Source: Liolophura sinensis (taxonomy: Eukaryota > Mollusca > Polyplacophora > Chitonida > Chitonidae). Taken from it: a stretch of 64,000 bases of DNA. Position 1 is the stretch's first letter. Every line of letters starts with the position of its first letter. The position numbers and the translations under genes were made by a program. A model generated the notes under the pieces. It had not been told where the DNA came from, did not search any database, and saw nothing but the letters and a program-made list of their open reading frames with translations. The stretch lies in the NCBI RefSeq assembly GCF_032854445.1, contig NC_088297.1, positions 9,260,163-9,324,162 of the forward strand. Reading direction: 5' to 3'. This document shows, one piece after another, positions 46,549 to 58,319 of the stretch.

Positions 46549-46837
46549 CTGGCAAACAAAACAGGAAACAGCTATCAGAAAATCTAACCAACACTGCCAG
46601 CCTTAAATCCTTACACAAGCTTATCCACATGTTTTTCACTAAGTACCTTTTCATACATAGATATTTCCAGGATGACCTTATCTTATACACAACACTAGAA
46701 TGATCTGAACGTTTAACACAAGTATCCAACTACATGCATCACTTCACGGTAAAAAACTATTCCTTCCATTCGTCATCCTCTTCACCTCTGATTCATTGCC
46801 ATTCCATATTTTATGTGCATGTAGGTTTACCAAATAC

Positions 46838-46880
46838 ATTGCTTCCAACATTGCTTCCAACATTGCTTCCAACATTGCTG
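46838..46880. repeat. 12-bp tandem repeat
   Basis: About four units of TTGCTTCCAACA. Confidence 0.9.
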
Positions 46881-47019
46881 AGCTGGGATCATGTGTTTCC
46901 ATTTTTAATCCACCATAAAAACAAATTTCAAATAATCTGAGAAATGCATTGTTTTTGATCATTTTATTGAATGAATGGTTGGAATTTAAGGCCACAGACG
47001 AGAAGTCATTAGATGTGTG

Positions 47020-47170
47020 TGCACAGACTGTGTCTTCTTGTGGCAGCACAAGTACATGCTGCTTAAGTGCTGCAACTACTGAAGCTACTTTGGTATGACC
47101 CGAACCAGGATTGGATGCCGGATCTCCGGACTTCGAGGCACACTCCACCCATTAGGCCACCCAAGAGGTG
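47020..47170 (-). mobile_element. SINE family 5 with tRNA-like head
   Basis: On the minus strand the head reads GGTGGCCTAATGGGTGGAG (box A like) and CTGGTTCGGGTCATACC (box B like), followed by the body GTACTTGTGCTGCCACAAGA. This is an RNA polymerase III type element and not an independent tRNA gene. Confidence 0.7.
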
Positions 47171-47179
47171 TTATCCTTA

Positions 47180-49440
47180 AAGTTCACCAAAATGCATGTG
47201 CAAAACACCGACTACTTGAATTATATACATGCAATATACCCGGGTACAAGCCTATCCACTTATCTCTTCTTAATCTCATTGTTTGAAGAAAAATACTGTG
47301 GCCCTACATTATTTTTTCCTTAGCAAAGGCAGATTTATGACGAAAATATCTTCCAGAAATCTGCATGAAAACGTGTCATAAATCAGAAAGCCCTATGTTC
47401 AGTAAATAACCGAACGTCGGTGCTAGGCCCAATGCTTATACCCATGCAGGTCGAAGATGAGGACGAGCAAGACTGCTGAAACACAATGATTGGGCCTACG
47501 AAGGTCACCCAGAACAAATGCCAGGCGAAAATAAACATCGGCTCTTTGAAAAAGGGACAGAACTGATACTCTTTGGTTTGTATGTTCTCATGGCTATGCT
47601 GTTTAATACCGATGTTATGGGAGAGGTTTCTAGATAGCCATCACATGGCAAAATGGCGTCACAAAATGAGTGCTGACAATCATCATTTGCTATTTATATT
47701 CTTGACAAGAGGTGTAGAATTTCTCAAATATTTTTAGAACATTTCTGGAATACTGCTTTATTAATCAATTCACCTTTAGTGACAGACTTTATGTTCACTT
47801 TAATATCAACAATCCCTGCATTGCTTGGAAATTGTGATCATTCTTTACCCATTCCTCATACCTTTTCTTATCCAAGCAAAGTACAGATAAAACACGAAGG
47901 TATAGTCACAGCTATAACAGGAGATTTAAACACTTTAAAGCTACATATACTAAACATCTGACTAATACATATATCTCCCCTCTACCAATATTATTTGTCA
48001 TGTGTTTATCTTCTGGTTAAAACTAAGATATATCAACACAGTTACATAAGGGCTAGCCATGCACAGTTGGCACCGTTACACAAATCACACACATGTTAAT
48101 AAAGTCTTGCACATGTAATGTTCGGCAGTTCATCAAAATCTGTCAGATAGTATAAAAAGAAAATTGAAAAAGAAGTCCCACCCATGCGGTTACATGTGCC
48201 TTTTATTGGAGGCTTTCATGTTGTATTGTGGTAAATGTATAAAAGCTGACGCACAACACTTACACATCGCCTTGTTACAGGTACTTAACAGATTAAGGAA
48301 AAAACTGAATCCAAGGTTTTGTTCGTGAAATCACTTGATTGCAAGCCTGGACAGGACCACACACTTGTGTCCATAGGCACAAAGATTCTCGCTGGCTGAT
48401 TCAGACATGGATGTAAGATACCCTTCACGGGACTAAAAAGATTGGGCACTTCAATACACAAAATAAAGCTATACAGATTCAACTAACTGAACTAAAGTGT
48501 ACACAGCTCCACAATCTAACAATTCCAGTACCACAGTTCCAAACAGCTGAGCTATTAAACTGCATAACGTTTCACTTTATTATCAACATGAGATGCATGT
48601 GCACATGATTCAGGTCAACACCTGAGTTGTCGCATTTTACTGAAAGGGTACATGAAACGGATGACCCAATCAATAACAGCAAATAATCTAAAATACACAT
48701 TTATTGCCCTTTTCTTTCCCCAACATAAAACTTGCATGCGCAAGGCTGGCATGAAAATTGAGGGAAATCACAATATTAATTCACTGTAATGTGCCTGGCA
48801 TATCATATACATGTATGATGAAATATGCATGTGTACAAAACTGCATGAAATAAAAGCTGCAGCTAAGCGATTCTGATACATGTATGCATTTATCATGCAA
48901 ACCTGAGGTACAAGGATTTCAACCGGAATGGGGGAGGGGGAGACAACTCCGGCTGATAATACAGGACTTGAAATACAACTGTTTTGCTACAAGTACACGT
49001 ATATTTTTCTTGCAGCAAAAACTGTACAGCATTTTAAATAGACACATACATGTGTGTAGTCATTTTCATTTGACCTGGCCTAACATATGATTTAACATTA
49101 TCCCACAGCTATAACGCTAAGATTCATTTGGCACATAAGTGATTTCTTCCTCAAATCCCACAACCTATCAATGAGGAACATCAGAACACCAGTTCACTAG
49201 CACTGATCTTGAGCATTATTTATCTTGTACATCACATGTGAAAATCACCTGATGTGCACTGTTACAGAGTTACACCATTATAGCAGATGTAGAGGTGTGA
49301 GACCAGACTCTATCATGTGACAGCTCTAACCAGAACTGGTTTTACAATCAGCCACATATACATGCGTACATATACGAAAAACTGTACATCTGTCCACCAA
49401 ACTAAAACTACCATTTACCACTGTTCACAGTGATGAAGTC
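47180..49440. other. Part of the long intron between C2 and V1
   Basis: No gene, additional constant exon or domain remnant recognised. A short undetected exon cannot be excluded. Confidence 0.4.
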
Positions 49441-49459
49441 CTAAAAAACGGTCTTTAAA

Positions 49460-49725
49460 TTGATTTATTTATTTGACTGGTGTTTTACGCGTACTCAAGA
49501 ATATTTCACTTATACGACAGCGGCCAGCTTTATGGTGGGAGGAAACTGGGCAGAGCCCGGGGGAAACTCACAACCATCCGCAGGTTTCTGACAGACCTTC
49601 CCACTTACGGCTGGAGAGGAAGCCAGCATGAGCTGGACGTGAACTCACAGCGACCGCATTGGTGAGAGGCTTCTGGGTCATTATGCTGCGATAGTGCGCT
49701 AACCAACTGAGCCACGCAGGCCCCA
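49460..49725 (-). mobile_element. SINE family 1, full length
   Basis: Complete body plus tRNA-like head at the right. On the minus strand: GGCCTGCGTGGCTCAGTTGG, then GAGTTCACGTCCAGC. Flanked by GTCTTTAAA at 49451-49459 and 49726-49734. It serves as the reference copy for the family here. Confidence 0.95.
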
Positions 49726-50262
49726 GTCTTTAAAACACCTTCCTGGTGTTTTTCAACTACAATAGACCTGGTCAAACCACAACCTGGACAACATTATATG
49801 ATACACTATACAATACATGCATACATGTAATGTACAGTGTGGTATACATGAATACTAGCCTCAAATACATGATAGATAAACAACATACTGTATTTTAACG
49901 CAAGTTTAGCATTTTCCAACTAACACATTTTGCTTGCTTCTGATTGATTCAACCGCCTTATAAGGAGCACTTCAGAGCTGGTGTTGTGAAATGACAAATT
50001 TCTCATCAAAAAAACTTAAGTGCTGGTATCATTTAAAGATCATCATGTTCTTCAAGGTCCAGCCATGACATAATTTTAAAACTGGTGTTGGACATATCTT
50101 GGAAATTTTCCTGCTACCCACTTCTACAAAAAGTTATAATGCTATCCACAGTACAATGTACATGACAATTCTGTCCTGTACCAAACAGCCAGTCACTGTC
50201 AAAAGACTATTTCAAGCAGAACATTACCGGGCTTGTGGATGAAATACAGTACGGTGCTTTTT

Positions 50263-51434
50263 GACATGCAAGAAATGAACATCTATGCCAGAAAGCTTTG
50301 TTATTAAATTGTAATCACCATCTTTTAGCCTGTGGTATATCCATCTATTAACAATCATTATGTGCACTGGTACATGTAAGGTTGGGACAAGTTAAAACAT
50401 CACAGCCCAGAGATCAGGGCAGCTTAAATGACATGCAAGAAATGAACATCTATGCCATGAAAGCTTTTTTATTAAATCGTAATCACCATCTTTCAGCCTG
50501 TGGTATATCCATCTATTAATAATCATTATGTGTACTGGTTCATGTAAGGTTGGGACAAGTTAAAACATCACAGCCCAGAGATCAGGGCAGCTTAAATGAC
50601 ACGCAAGAAATGAACATCTATGCCATGAAAGCTTTTTTATTAAATCGTAATCACCATCTTTCAGTCTGTGGTATATCCATCTATTAACAATCATTATGTG
50701 CACTGGTACATGTAAGGTTGGGACAAGTTAAAACATCACAGCCCAGAGATCAGGGCAGCTTAAATGACACGCAAGAAATGAACATCTATGCCATGAAAGC
50801 TTTTTTATTAAATCGTAATCACCATCTTTCAGTCTGTGGTATATCCATCTATTAACAATCATTATGTGCACTGGTACATGTAAGGTTGGGACAAGTTAAA
50901 ACATCACAGCCCAGAGATCAGGGCAGCTTAAATGACATGCAAGAAATGAACATTTATGCCATGAAAGCTTTTTTATTAAATCGTAATCACCATCTTTTAG
51001 CCTGTGGTATATCCATCTATTAACAATCATTATGTGTACTGGTACATGTAAGGTTGGGACAAGTTAAAACATCACAGCCCAGAGATCAGGGCAGCTTAAA
51101 TGACATGCAAGAAATGAACATCTATGCCATGAAGGCTTTTTTATTAAATCGTAATCACCATCTTTCAGCCTGTGGTATATCCATCTATTAATAATCATTA
51201 TGTGTACTGGTTCATGTAAGGTTGGGACAAGTTAAAACATCACAGCCCAGAGATCAGGGCAGCTTAAATGACATGCAAGAAATGAACATCTATGCCATGA
51301 AGGCTTTTTTATTAAATCGTAATCACCATCTTTTAGCCTGTGGTATATCCATCTATTAACAATCAGTATGTGTACTGGTTCATGTAAGGTTGGGACAAGT
51401 TAAAACATCACAGCCCAGAGATCAGGGCAGCTTA
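50263..51434. repeat. 168-bp satellite-like tandem array, about seven units
   Basis: Unit starts at 50263, 50430, 50598, 50766, 50934, 51102 and 51270 (GACATGCAAGAAATGAACAT), 168 apart except for one 167. Units are nearly identical and end in GAGATCAGGGCAGCTTAAAT. The last unit breaks off at a C run. It lies within the C2-V1 intron. Confidence 0.96.
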
Positions 51435-51439
51435 TACGT

Positions 51440-53420
51440 CCCCCCCCCGTAGGTTGTGTTTTTGTGGCTGTTACAACATCCTAAACTCCTTGTACACACA
51501 ACTCTGTATCATATACATGTACATGCATGTTGTACAGAAATCCGAGAACAACATAAACATTGTTATTATTAGTACAAAACAAAACAAAAGAACAGTAAAC
51601 TATCTAGGTAATAAGGAACACAGTGACAGCAGAAAGGGTTACATGTTTGGATCAGAGTCAAAAACAGAGTGCTGTGATTCTTCATGTGTACTTGAGCAAT
51701 GTTACACAGCATCGAGCAGTATTGTCTGTATTAAACTGCTGCATTACTACATGTATTTCTATTTATATATTTATTATGTTAGATGTTTTCACAATGACCA
51801 TCCTTTTTAACCACATGTAATTGTTATCAGAGATGTTTCACCAATGACTAATGAAAAATGCGCAAAAAATGATCATCGCACTTTTGATTGCAAATTTATG
51901 CATCTTTATTAATATTACTGGACATAAATTAACGTTTACATAAATTGACTCAAAGCATTTACATTCTCGAAACATACTGAACAATCAATACTAGTACAGG
52001 TACCATGAATTTGAAACTACATGTACTATAAGTGTTCAACTTCTTCAACCACCAAAGCACTTTTTCAGTTGAATTTATGCATACAATTACTATGAAAAAA
52101 AAAAAAATAACACTAATAATGATTTGTTTGTGTCAATAAAGATACACCCTTCATAAAACAGTGCAAATTATTTCTCTACACCCCATAGTTCCCTTTGAAT
52201 ATTTCAAAATATTGCTCACAGTTGTGGTTGAAAAGGTCGAAAAATGAGGATACATGTACATACACTGTACATGTGTGAAAAGACTGGAAAATTTTACACC
52301 CCACTATGAACATCTAAACAACTTTAAGGTAATGAACTGTCCTGCAGAGGTCACAAAAGCAGGGTTATAAGACTGTAAGCAGAGGCTTTGAGCATACAGA
52401 TGTATTCTTACGCATTGATGATGAAGCATATATACATATAAGCATGGAGATTATGTAGGGCAAACCAGGTGGAATATTAATACCATGATTAGCTGAAATG
52501 ACATGTACATTCTCCTATCTGATGTATAATGTGGTACACGAGACCCAGGGCCAGGCTACTGTAGCCTCCTATAGCAGACACCCACATGTACCCTATTTCT
52601 CCTAATTTTGGGGACACCTGGGACCACTTTCAGAAAGCGGCGTACAACGTTTATCCATCGTACATTCTTCGTACGATATTTTGTACATCACTCTTAACGT
52701 ACCAATGTCCTATATATGGGATACCATACAAGTATGGCATCTTTGTAAAAGTGGAAGGTGGTCTGCTCTTTTTAGCCAGTACATATGTAATTGTAGCAGG
52801 AATATTTAGTTTCTTTTTTGTTTGTCACATAGTTAGTCCATTTAATGAACCACATACTCATATCTTTACTTTTCCAAAAAGCTGGGAAGGAAATATATTA
52901 TTCGGCATTTCAGTGGTACTCATATCTGTCCCCAAAACATTAGAAGAATTAAAATACATACAGCATGTTTAAAACCACATGCTGTGATAATACATGGGTG
53001 TACACGTTTGTCATGTACATCTACAATGTACATCTCTTCATGCACGTAGTGTTTAACAAGTTTGTCTGGCCTAGTTAACGTAACACAGTATGACCCGTCC
53101 CACGTAACACTAGCTACAGCTACAGCACCTAGAGAGCTGCATGTGTCAGGCACATGTCTACTCTACTCTCTACATCTTGATCTTTCAGATTTTAGTCCAT
53201 GGGGCATTGACTTACATGAGACACTTTTGTTCACCTGGTTGAAGTTATCAATAACCTCTATAATTTCTAAAAATTTTAAAAATCTTCTTTACATATAAGT
53301 TTTCTTCACAATGGGTTTCAATACTGTGTGAATAAATAATGCGAGTTTATATATGTAACAGATTGCTAGGGTGACTGCACATGGACTGGGCATTTGCACG
53401 GTACATGTGCATTTTTTTCT
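51440..53420. other. Part of the long intron between C2 and V1
   Basis: The longest open frame (52586-52972, plus, 128 codons) resembles nothing I know. No exon is supported. Confidence 0.4.
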
Positions 53421-53424
53421 CTAT

Positions 53425-53556
53425 CTGATTGTTGTATGATTTAATCGGTGTTTTATGCTAAAACATTTCACTTATACGACGACAGCCAGCATTATGGTGG
53501 GAGGAAACGGGACAGACCCCAGAGGAAACAGTCAAAACCCACAACCATCCGCTAAA
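53425..53556 (-). mobile_element. SINE family 1, truncated old copy
   Basis: TTTAATCGGTGTTTTATGCT and CGACAGCCAGCATTATGGTG blocks, ending at ACCATCCGC; no head. Confidence 0.82.
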
Positions 53557-54244
53557 TGTTAAATGCTATCGGGCTATGAATTACACCTATCCACAATATA
53601 TGACACGCCTACTCTGAACATGTTCACCATACACATATACATTCTTACATGCAATCATAACATGCATGTGTAATCAAATCAGTACAAATTCACAACTGAA
53701 GCATCATCCCCTTAGCAGGAACAGGGCGTTACAACCTCATGGACTCAGGCCTTTGTTGAATGTAAGGCCAAAGGCTTTCAAAACTTTTCAAACACACTGA
53801 CAGGCTGACAGACCTATTTGTTGCAGGTGAAAACCATGCAATCGATTATTGTGATGTGTAAATTCAGTGACTTGGGGGCTTCAGAATGACCAATCTTCTT
53901 AAATGGTGTCAAAATATAAAAGATAACGCATGCACATACACTCACGGACAGTAGTAAGGTTACTTGTATAAATCAAAAGGTTTTGCTCGGTTCTGAATTC
54001 ACATTTGAATTTGGATATGCAAGTGAAATTTTCTCTGATCCACTATGTGTACAGAATAAAACTACACGTACATTGTCTTAATTTGCTCTATCTATCTGAC
54101 TTGGCGGTTAACACCATGCTGTAGAATCTTTCAGCGGTCAGGATGATCAGTGGAAGAAAACCGTGCCAATGAAGAAACCAAATTCGATGTGTTTTAATAC
54201 GCTACATATACAATGTACACGTATAGATGCTTTGCAAAGGCAAC

Positions 54245-54371
54245 CATCTTTGAGGTAAGTTTGTGTATTGCCCACTGCGTGTCTTTTGTTAGAGGTGTCA
54301 TATGCTGGGCATAGGCCCTTGGCTGGTTAGGGCTTACAATGGGCAATATACACAAACTTACCTCAAAGATG
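54245..54371. repeat. Near-perfect hairpin, arms about 30 bp
   Basis: The arm at 54245-54274 (CATCTTTGAGGTAAGTTTGT..) is the reverse complement of 54340-54371 apart from a 2-base insertion, with a 65-base loop. Both strands of the arms carry a GAGGTAAGT donor-like string. Confidence 0.88.
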
Positions 54372-54989
54372 GCAGCCACTGCAAACCATCGATACAACAA
54401 CAACATATCATTAAAAGGTTTACCGCGAATCCATTTCCTCAAGTGCATGACATATTTTATAATAAATTAAGTCAGTCCTAATGTACATTTCATTATCTGG
54501 TTTTCAGTTCACTTAATCTCAGCCTGTGTACAATACATACAAGTACATGTACACATACTCAGGGCTTTCATTTTGTTTTTGATTACGGGGCTACCCTAGA
54601 ATAGTAGCCAGCTACAGGACAGATACATTTTAATCAACGAGGTGAAATAGGGGAACTGATCAAAATACAAGTAGGCAGCTACCTGCTCAATGTTTTTCAA
54701 AAAGTAACTGGCCTCTGCTGGGCCCCTCTGTACATTTAACGACATGCTTGTGCACTGAAAATCTGTCTCTTGCAAGTGAACTGTGAACAAATGATTTACA
54801 AAACGTTTGCTAAAAGTTGTTTCAATAAAGGATGAATGTTGTATAAATTTATGGCAGTGATCAAGGTATATGTACTGGTATGAAGAATTCATATTTATAT
54901 GTAAGTTTTGCATCTGTCTTCTTACAGCGTGCATAGTTGTGTGCATAGTTTCATCATGCATGTCTAGAGTAAATGTACTTGTTGGGGAT

Positions 54990-55275
54990 CCAGAACATTT
55001 CCCTCTATGGACAATGAACATTTTCCCTGATGGACAATTCTTTCTTGGACATTTCCCCCTATGGACATTTTCCCCTATGGACAATTCTTCCTTGGACATT
55101 TCCCCCTATGGACATTTTCCCCTATGGACAATTCTTCCTTGGACATTTTCCCCTATGGACATTTCCCCCTATGGACATTTCCCCGTACAGACAATTCTCT
55201 CTAGGACAATTCACCCTATTGGCAATTTCCTCTACAGGCAATTCCCCCTCTGGACATTTTCCCCTATGCATTTAA
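54990..55275. repeat. Minisatellite, left half of an inverted pair
   Basis: Units of about 20-25 bp around GGACATTTCCCCCTATGGAC and AATTCTTCCTT. Reverse complement of the array at 55495-55935. Confidence 0.92.
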
Positions 55276-55494
55276 CCAAGTTATTTGATAAAATGTTTTA
55301 TATGTACATTTACCACATTTGCACTACATGCATATTAAATTACTTTGCCTATCGTTTTTGCCACGAGTGTTAAGTTGTTGTACAAAGATGTCATGCATGG
55401 TATAAATAATGATAGACTGTAATAAACTGTATCAAATTAGAACAAAATTATAGGTTTTCTTTTCCTGGTTATTGATGTGTACATGTATATTAGG

Positions 55495-55935
55495 AGGAAA
55501 TGTCTATAGGGGGAATTCTCCATAAGAGGAAATGTTCATGGAGGGGGGGGGGGGATTGTCCATAAAGGGAAATATTTAGATGGGGGAATGTCTATAGGGG
55601 TATTGTCCATAAAGGGAAATGTTCATATGGGGGGAATGTCTATAGGGGGAACTGCCCATAAATGGAAATGTTTGTATGGGGGGAATGTCTATAGGGCAGG
55701 GGGGATGTCTATAGGGGGGAATTGTCCATAATAGGAAATATTCATAGGGGCAATGTCCATAGGGGAATTTCTCATAAAGGGAAATGTTCATATGGGGGGA
55801 ATGTCTATAGGGGGAATTGTCCATAGGAGAAATGGCCAAGAGGGAAATGTCCATAAGAGGAAATATTCATAGGGGAGATTGTCCATAAGGGAATTGTCCC
55901 TAAAGGGAAATGTCCATAAGGGGAACTGTCAACGG
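55495..55935. repeat. Minisatellite, right half of an inverted pair
   Basis: Units around GGGGAATTGTCCATAAAGGG and AAATGTTCATA, the reverse complement of the unit at 54990-55275. Starts about 490 bases downstream of the C2 donor in transcription direction. Confidence 0.92.
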
Positions 55936-56428
55936 GAGGAACCGTCGACGCTCCACTTGATACTTGTTTATTACCTTTGTCGCTGCCATTATTACATCAG
56001 GCCCTTGACTATTGACATGGAATTTTCATGTGTAAAAATCTGGGGGTTTTCAGCGCCCTTTTAATTTGGTGACTGGGTGGTCATGTACATAGCACAAACT
56101 CTGATGTTATAATCCAATGTAAGCACTGAGACATTACATCTCATGAGGCCAATATGAAAAAAATGTTTGTTGGGTGTAACCAATATACATGTAATGGGAT
56201 TTTGATAAAAGCATTTTTTTTTTATCACTTTTGCCATGGTGCTCATTTCTTCAGCCAGAAAAAATGTTTCAAAATTCTGACAGACCCTAATATTTCTGAT
56301 AGATTACACCCAACAACAAATATGTTAGGCTTGACCATACATGTGTACCTAGTATCAACACTCATGGAACCCTTTCTGCAGTTGTCACAATGAAAGATGA
56401 GAACAAGCAAAAGGTAAATTGCCCTCAC

Positions 56429-57151
56429 CTGTATTAATGCTGTCTTCAGATCTTGCCGGAAACTCACTACCCGAGGCTGCCGAGGAGTGGGACGTAAAGG
56501 GGGGTCTAGAGTTCTCCCTGCTTTGCGATAAATCTTCTTTATTTTCATAGTCCATTATAATGTTTATGTCTGTCTCTGTCAAGTCTACAGTTTCCGTGGG
56601 ATGCTCAGGCATCTCCCCGCTGATAATGGACATGAGGCTTTGGTTTGCAGCAGGGTCACTGTTCGGTGGGTTGATGTCAGCATCCCCAGGAGAGGAAACT
56701 CTTCGGATCTTTGGCGTGGAGGATGATATGGGTGAATGGGAATCTGATGATAGCATTTCGTGTGAACTCGCTATTGTCTCTGCAGCAGTGCGTTTTCTGT
56801 TTTGCATTTGCATTCTTGGCTCGCTGACCTCGTGCCGGTGTAGACTAATAGGAAACACGCGATCTGTGTCGGAGGGTTCTTCCTTCACCATGACCCCCTG
56901 GGGCGACAGCCTCTCCTCTACACTAGGCAGGTTCTCTACCGGCTGAGCCTGGGGGTCGTAGCCTGACCCCCCCTCACTGCTCCCTCTCTCTGCCGACAAA
57001 CGTGACCAGCTAATGTCTCTGTGCTGGGACATGGGTTTAGCGGAGCTCAGTGCTCCAAATCTGCCCGAGTGCCGGTCCCTGGGGTGAGTTTTGGCAGGTG
57101 GAAGCCGGTGTCCATTCAGCCACACTGGATCAGGATTGTCACCTGAGCAAT
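56429..57151 (-). CDS. Constant exon C2: 241-residue disordered Ser/Pro/acid-rich linker with SUMO-type motif
   Basis: The exon is 723 nt and symmetric (phase 1 to phase 1). The acceptor is a pyrimidine tract ending ..TTTACAG|AT and the donor is ACAG|GTGAGG. The peptide is low-complexity and hydrophilic, with no recognised fold: DCSGDNPDPVW near the start, then Arg/Ser-rich sequence, a VMVKEEPSD segment that fits a psi-K-x-E SUMO acceptor followed by acidic residues, and basic patches (NRKRTA, PKIRRVS). An acidic stretch near the end contains ETVDLTETDINIIMDYENKED. The run VDLTETDINIIMD is the kind of short hydrophobic-acidic helix seen in activation or interaction motifs. A nuclear regulatory role is inferred. 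Reading through the donor adds about 12 residues before a stop, so intron retention would give a truncated constant-only product. Because the exon is symmetric, skipping it would still join C1 to any variable exon in frame. Confidence 0.78.
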
Positions 57152-57390
57152 CTGTAAACAGGGTCAAGGGCACAAGTAATTTGTTAGGCTTTCGTTTGAT
57201 TTAAATCAAAATCCCAACATAAATAAAAGCGTGTTCATAAAATCATCTGAGCCTTAGAAGATTTCAAGTCAATACGTAAATTATTTAAGTCGTGAATTTT
57301 GTAATTTAGACCAATTAATATGCAAACTATCAGATAGGATCAAAAATGGGACACACCCGTGGTGTCAATGTGCTTTACACAGTGCTGACT

Positions 57391-57760
57391 TGCCTATCTA
57401 CAACACCAACCAATCAGAATCGATTCTGTATCCCTTTAACTCTGATTCTAATACAGCTGACACGTGTGCTTTTTTATTTATTTTATTTTTTTGACTGATT
57501 TTTTACGCAGTACTCAAGAATATTTCACTCATATGACGGCGGCCAGCATTATGGTGGGAGGAAACCGGGCAGAGCCCCGGGAGAAATCCACGACCATCTG
57601 CAGGTTGTGGCAGACCCGTGTGTTTTTTAATTTATGACATTAAATTAATGTTGGCCAAAACTTGCCTATCTGTAACACCATCCAATCAGAATCAGTTCTG
57701 TTTCACTCTGATTCTAATACATCAGAGATGTGTGTTTCTAAATTTATGACATTAAATTAA
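57391..57760. repeat. Duplicated dispersed-repeat block interrupted by a SINE
   Basis: TTGCCTATCT.CAACACCA..CCAATCAGAATC..CTCTGATTCTAATACA occurs at about 57389-57460 and again at about 57662-57720. The family 1 SINE at 57476-57615 sits between them. Confidence 0.75.
57476..57615 (-). mobile_element. SINE family 1, truncated, in the C1-C2 intron
   Basis: TTTTTTACGCAGTACTCAAG, ATGACGGCGGCCAGCATTAT and ACGACCATCTGCAGGTTG blocks, without the head. Flanked by imperfect CGTGTGCTTTTTT / CGTGTGTTTTTT, probably the target-site duplication. Confidence 0.88.
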
Positions 57761-58004
57761 TGTTACGACAGAGCAACCTCATCTGTGTTATTTTGCGTTA
57801 CGTGTATGAAAAACCTCAGCTCAAACCAGCTCAAAACAGGGGCAATGTTAATGCAGAACATAAACACACAATGTATATAAACACATAACTGTTATATAAC
57901 ATACGTGAATGGTTCGACACAAACATGTACATGTACAGTCAGCTACAAAAATCATCAAATTCATGCAATCATGCAAGAAAAATGACAATTACAGCAGCTG
58001 TATT

Positions 58005-58315
58005 AGCCCTTGTCATGCCTAAATAAGCTGTATTAGCCCGTGTCATGCCTAAATAAGCTGTATTAGGCCTTGCTATGTTTAAAGCAGCTGTATTAAGCCC
58101 AGTCATGGATGATGCCTAAATACGTGTAAGCTCAATTGGGCCCTGCCATGCCTAAATAAGCTGTATTAGGCCCTGTTGTTCCTAAATAAGCTGTAAATGT
58201 ATTAGGCCATGTCATGCCTAAATAAGCTGTATTAGGCCCTGTTGTTCCTAAATAAGCTGTACATGTATTAGGCCATGTCATGCCTAAATAAGCTGTAGGC
58301 CATGTTGTGCTTAAA
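58005..58315. repeat. About 31-bp minisatellite in the C1-C2 intron
   Basis: About nine units of CATGCCTAAATAAGCTGTAT plus TAGGCC, some grouped in 62-63-bp higher-order units containing TGTTGTTCC. A related single unit lies just after the C1 donor (59215-59255). Confidence 0.9.
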
Positions 58316-58319
58316 CATA

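Noticed and set aside
49625-49725. tRNA gene from the box A/box B like sequence, also at 62750-62851, 43129-43200, 25490-25555 and 47095-47165
   Set aside because: These are the 5' heads of SINE copies (shared bodies, target-site duplications), not foldable independent tRNA genes.
52586-52972. Plus-strand 128-codon open frame with hydrophobic segments
   Set aside because: No recognised family and no splice or start support. It lies inside the long intron of a minus-strand gene, so chance is the simplest explanation.
54596-55854. Open frames of 81-167 codons with repeated Met-Asp-Ile-Ser-Pro motifs
   Set aside because: They are produced by the opposed minisatellites at 54990-55275 and 55495-55935.
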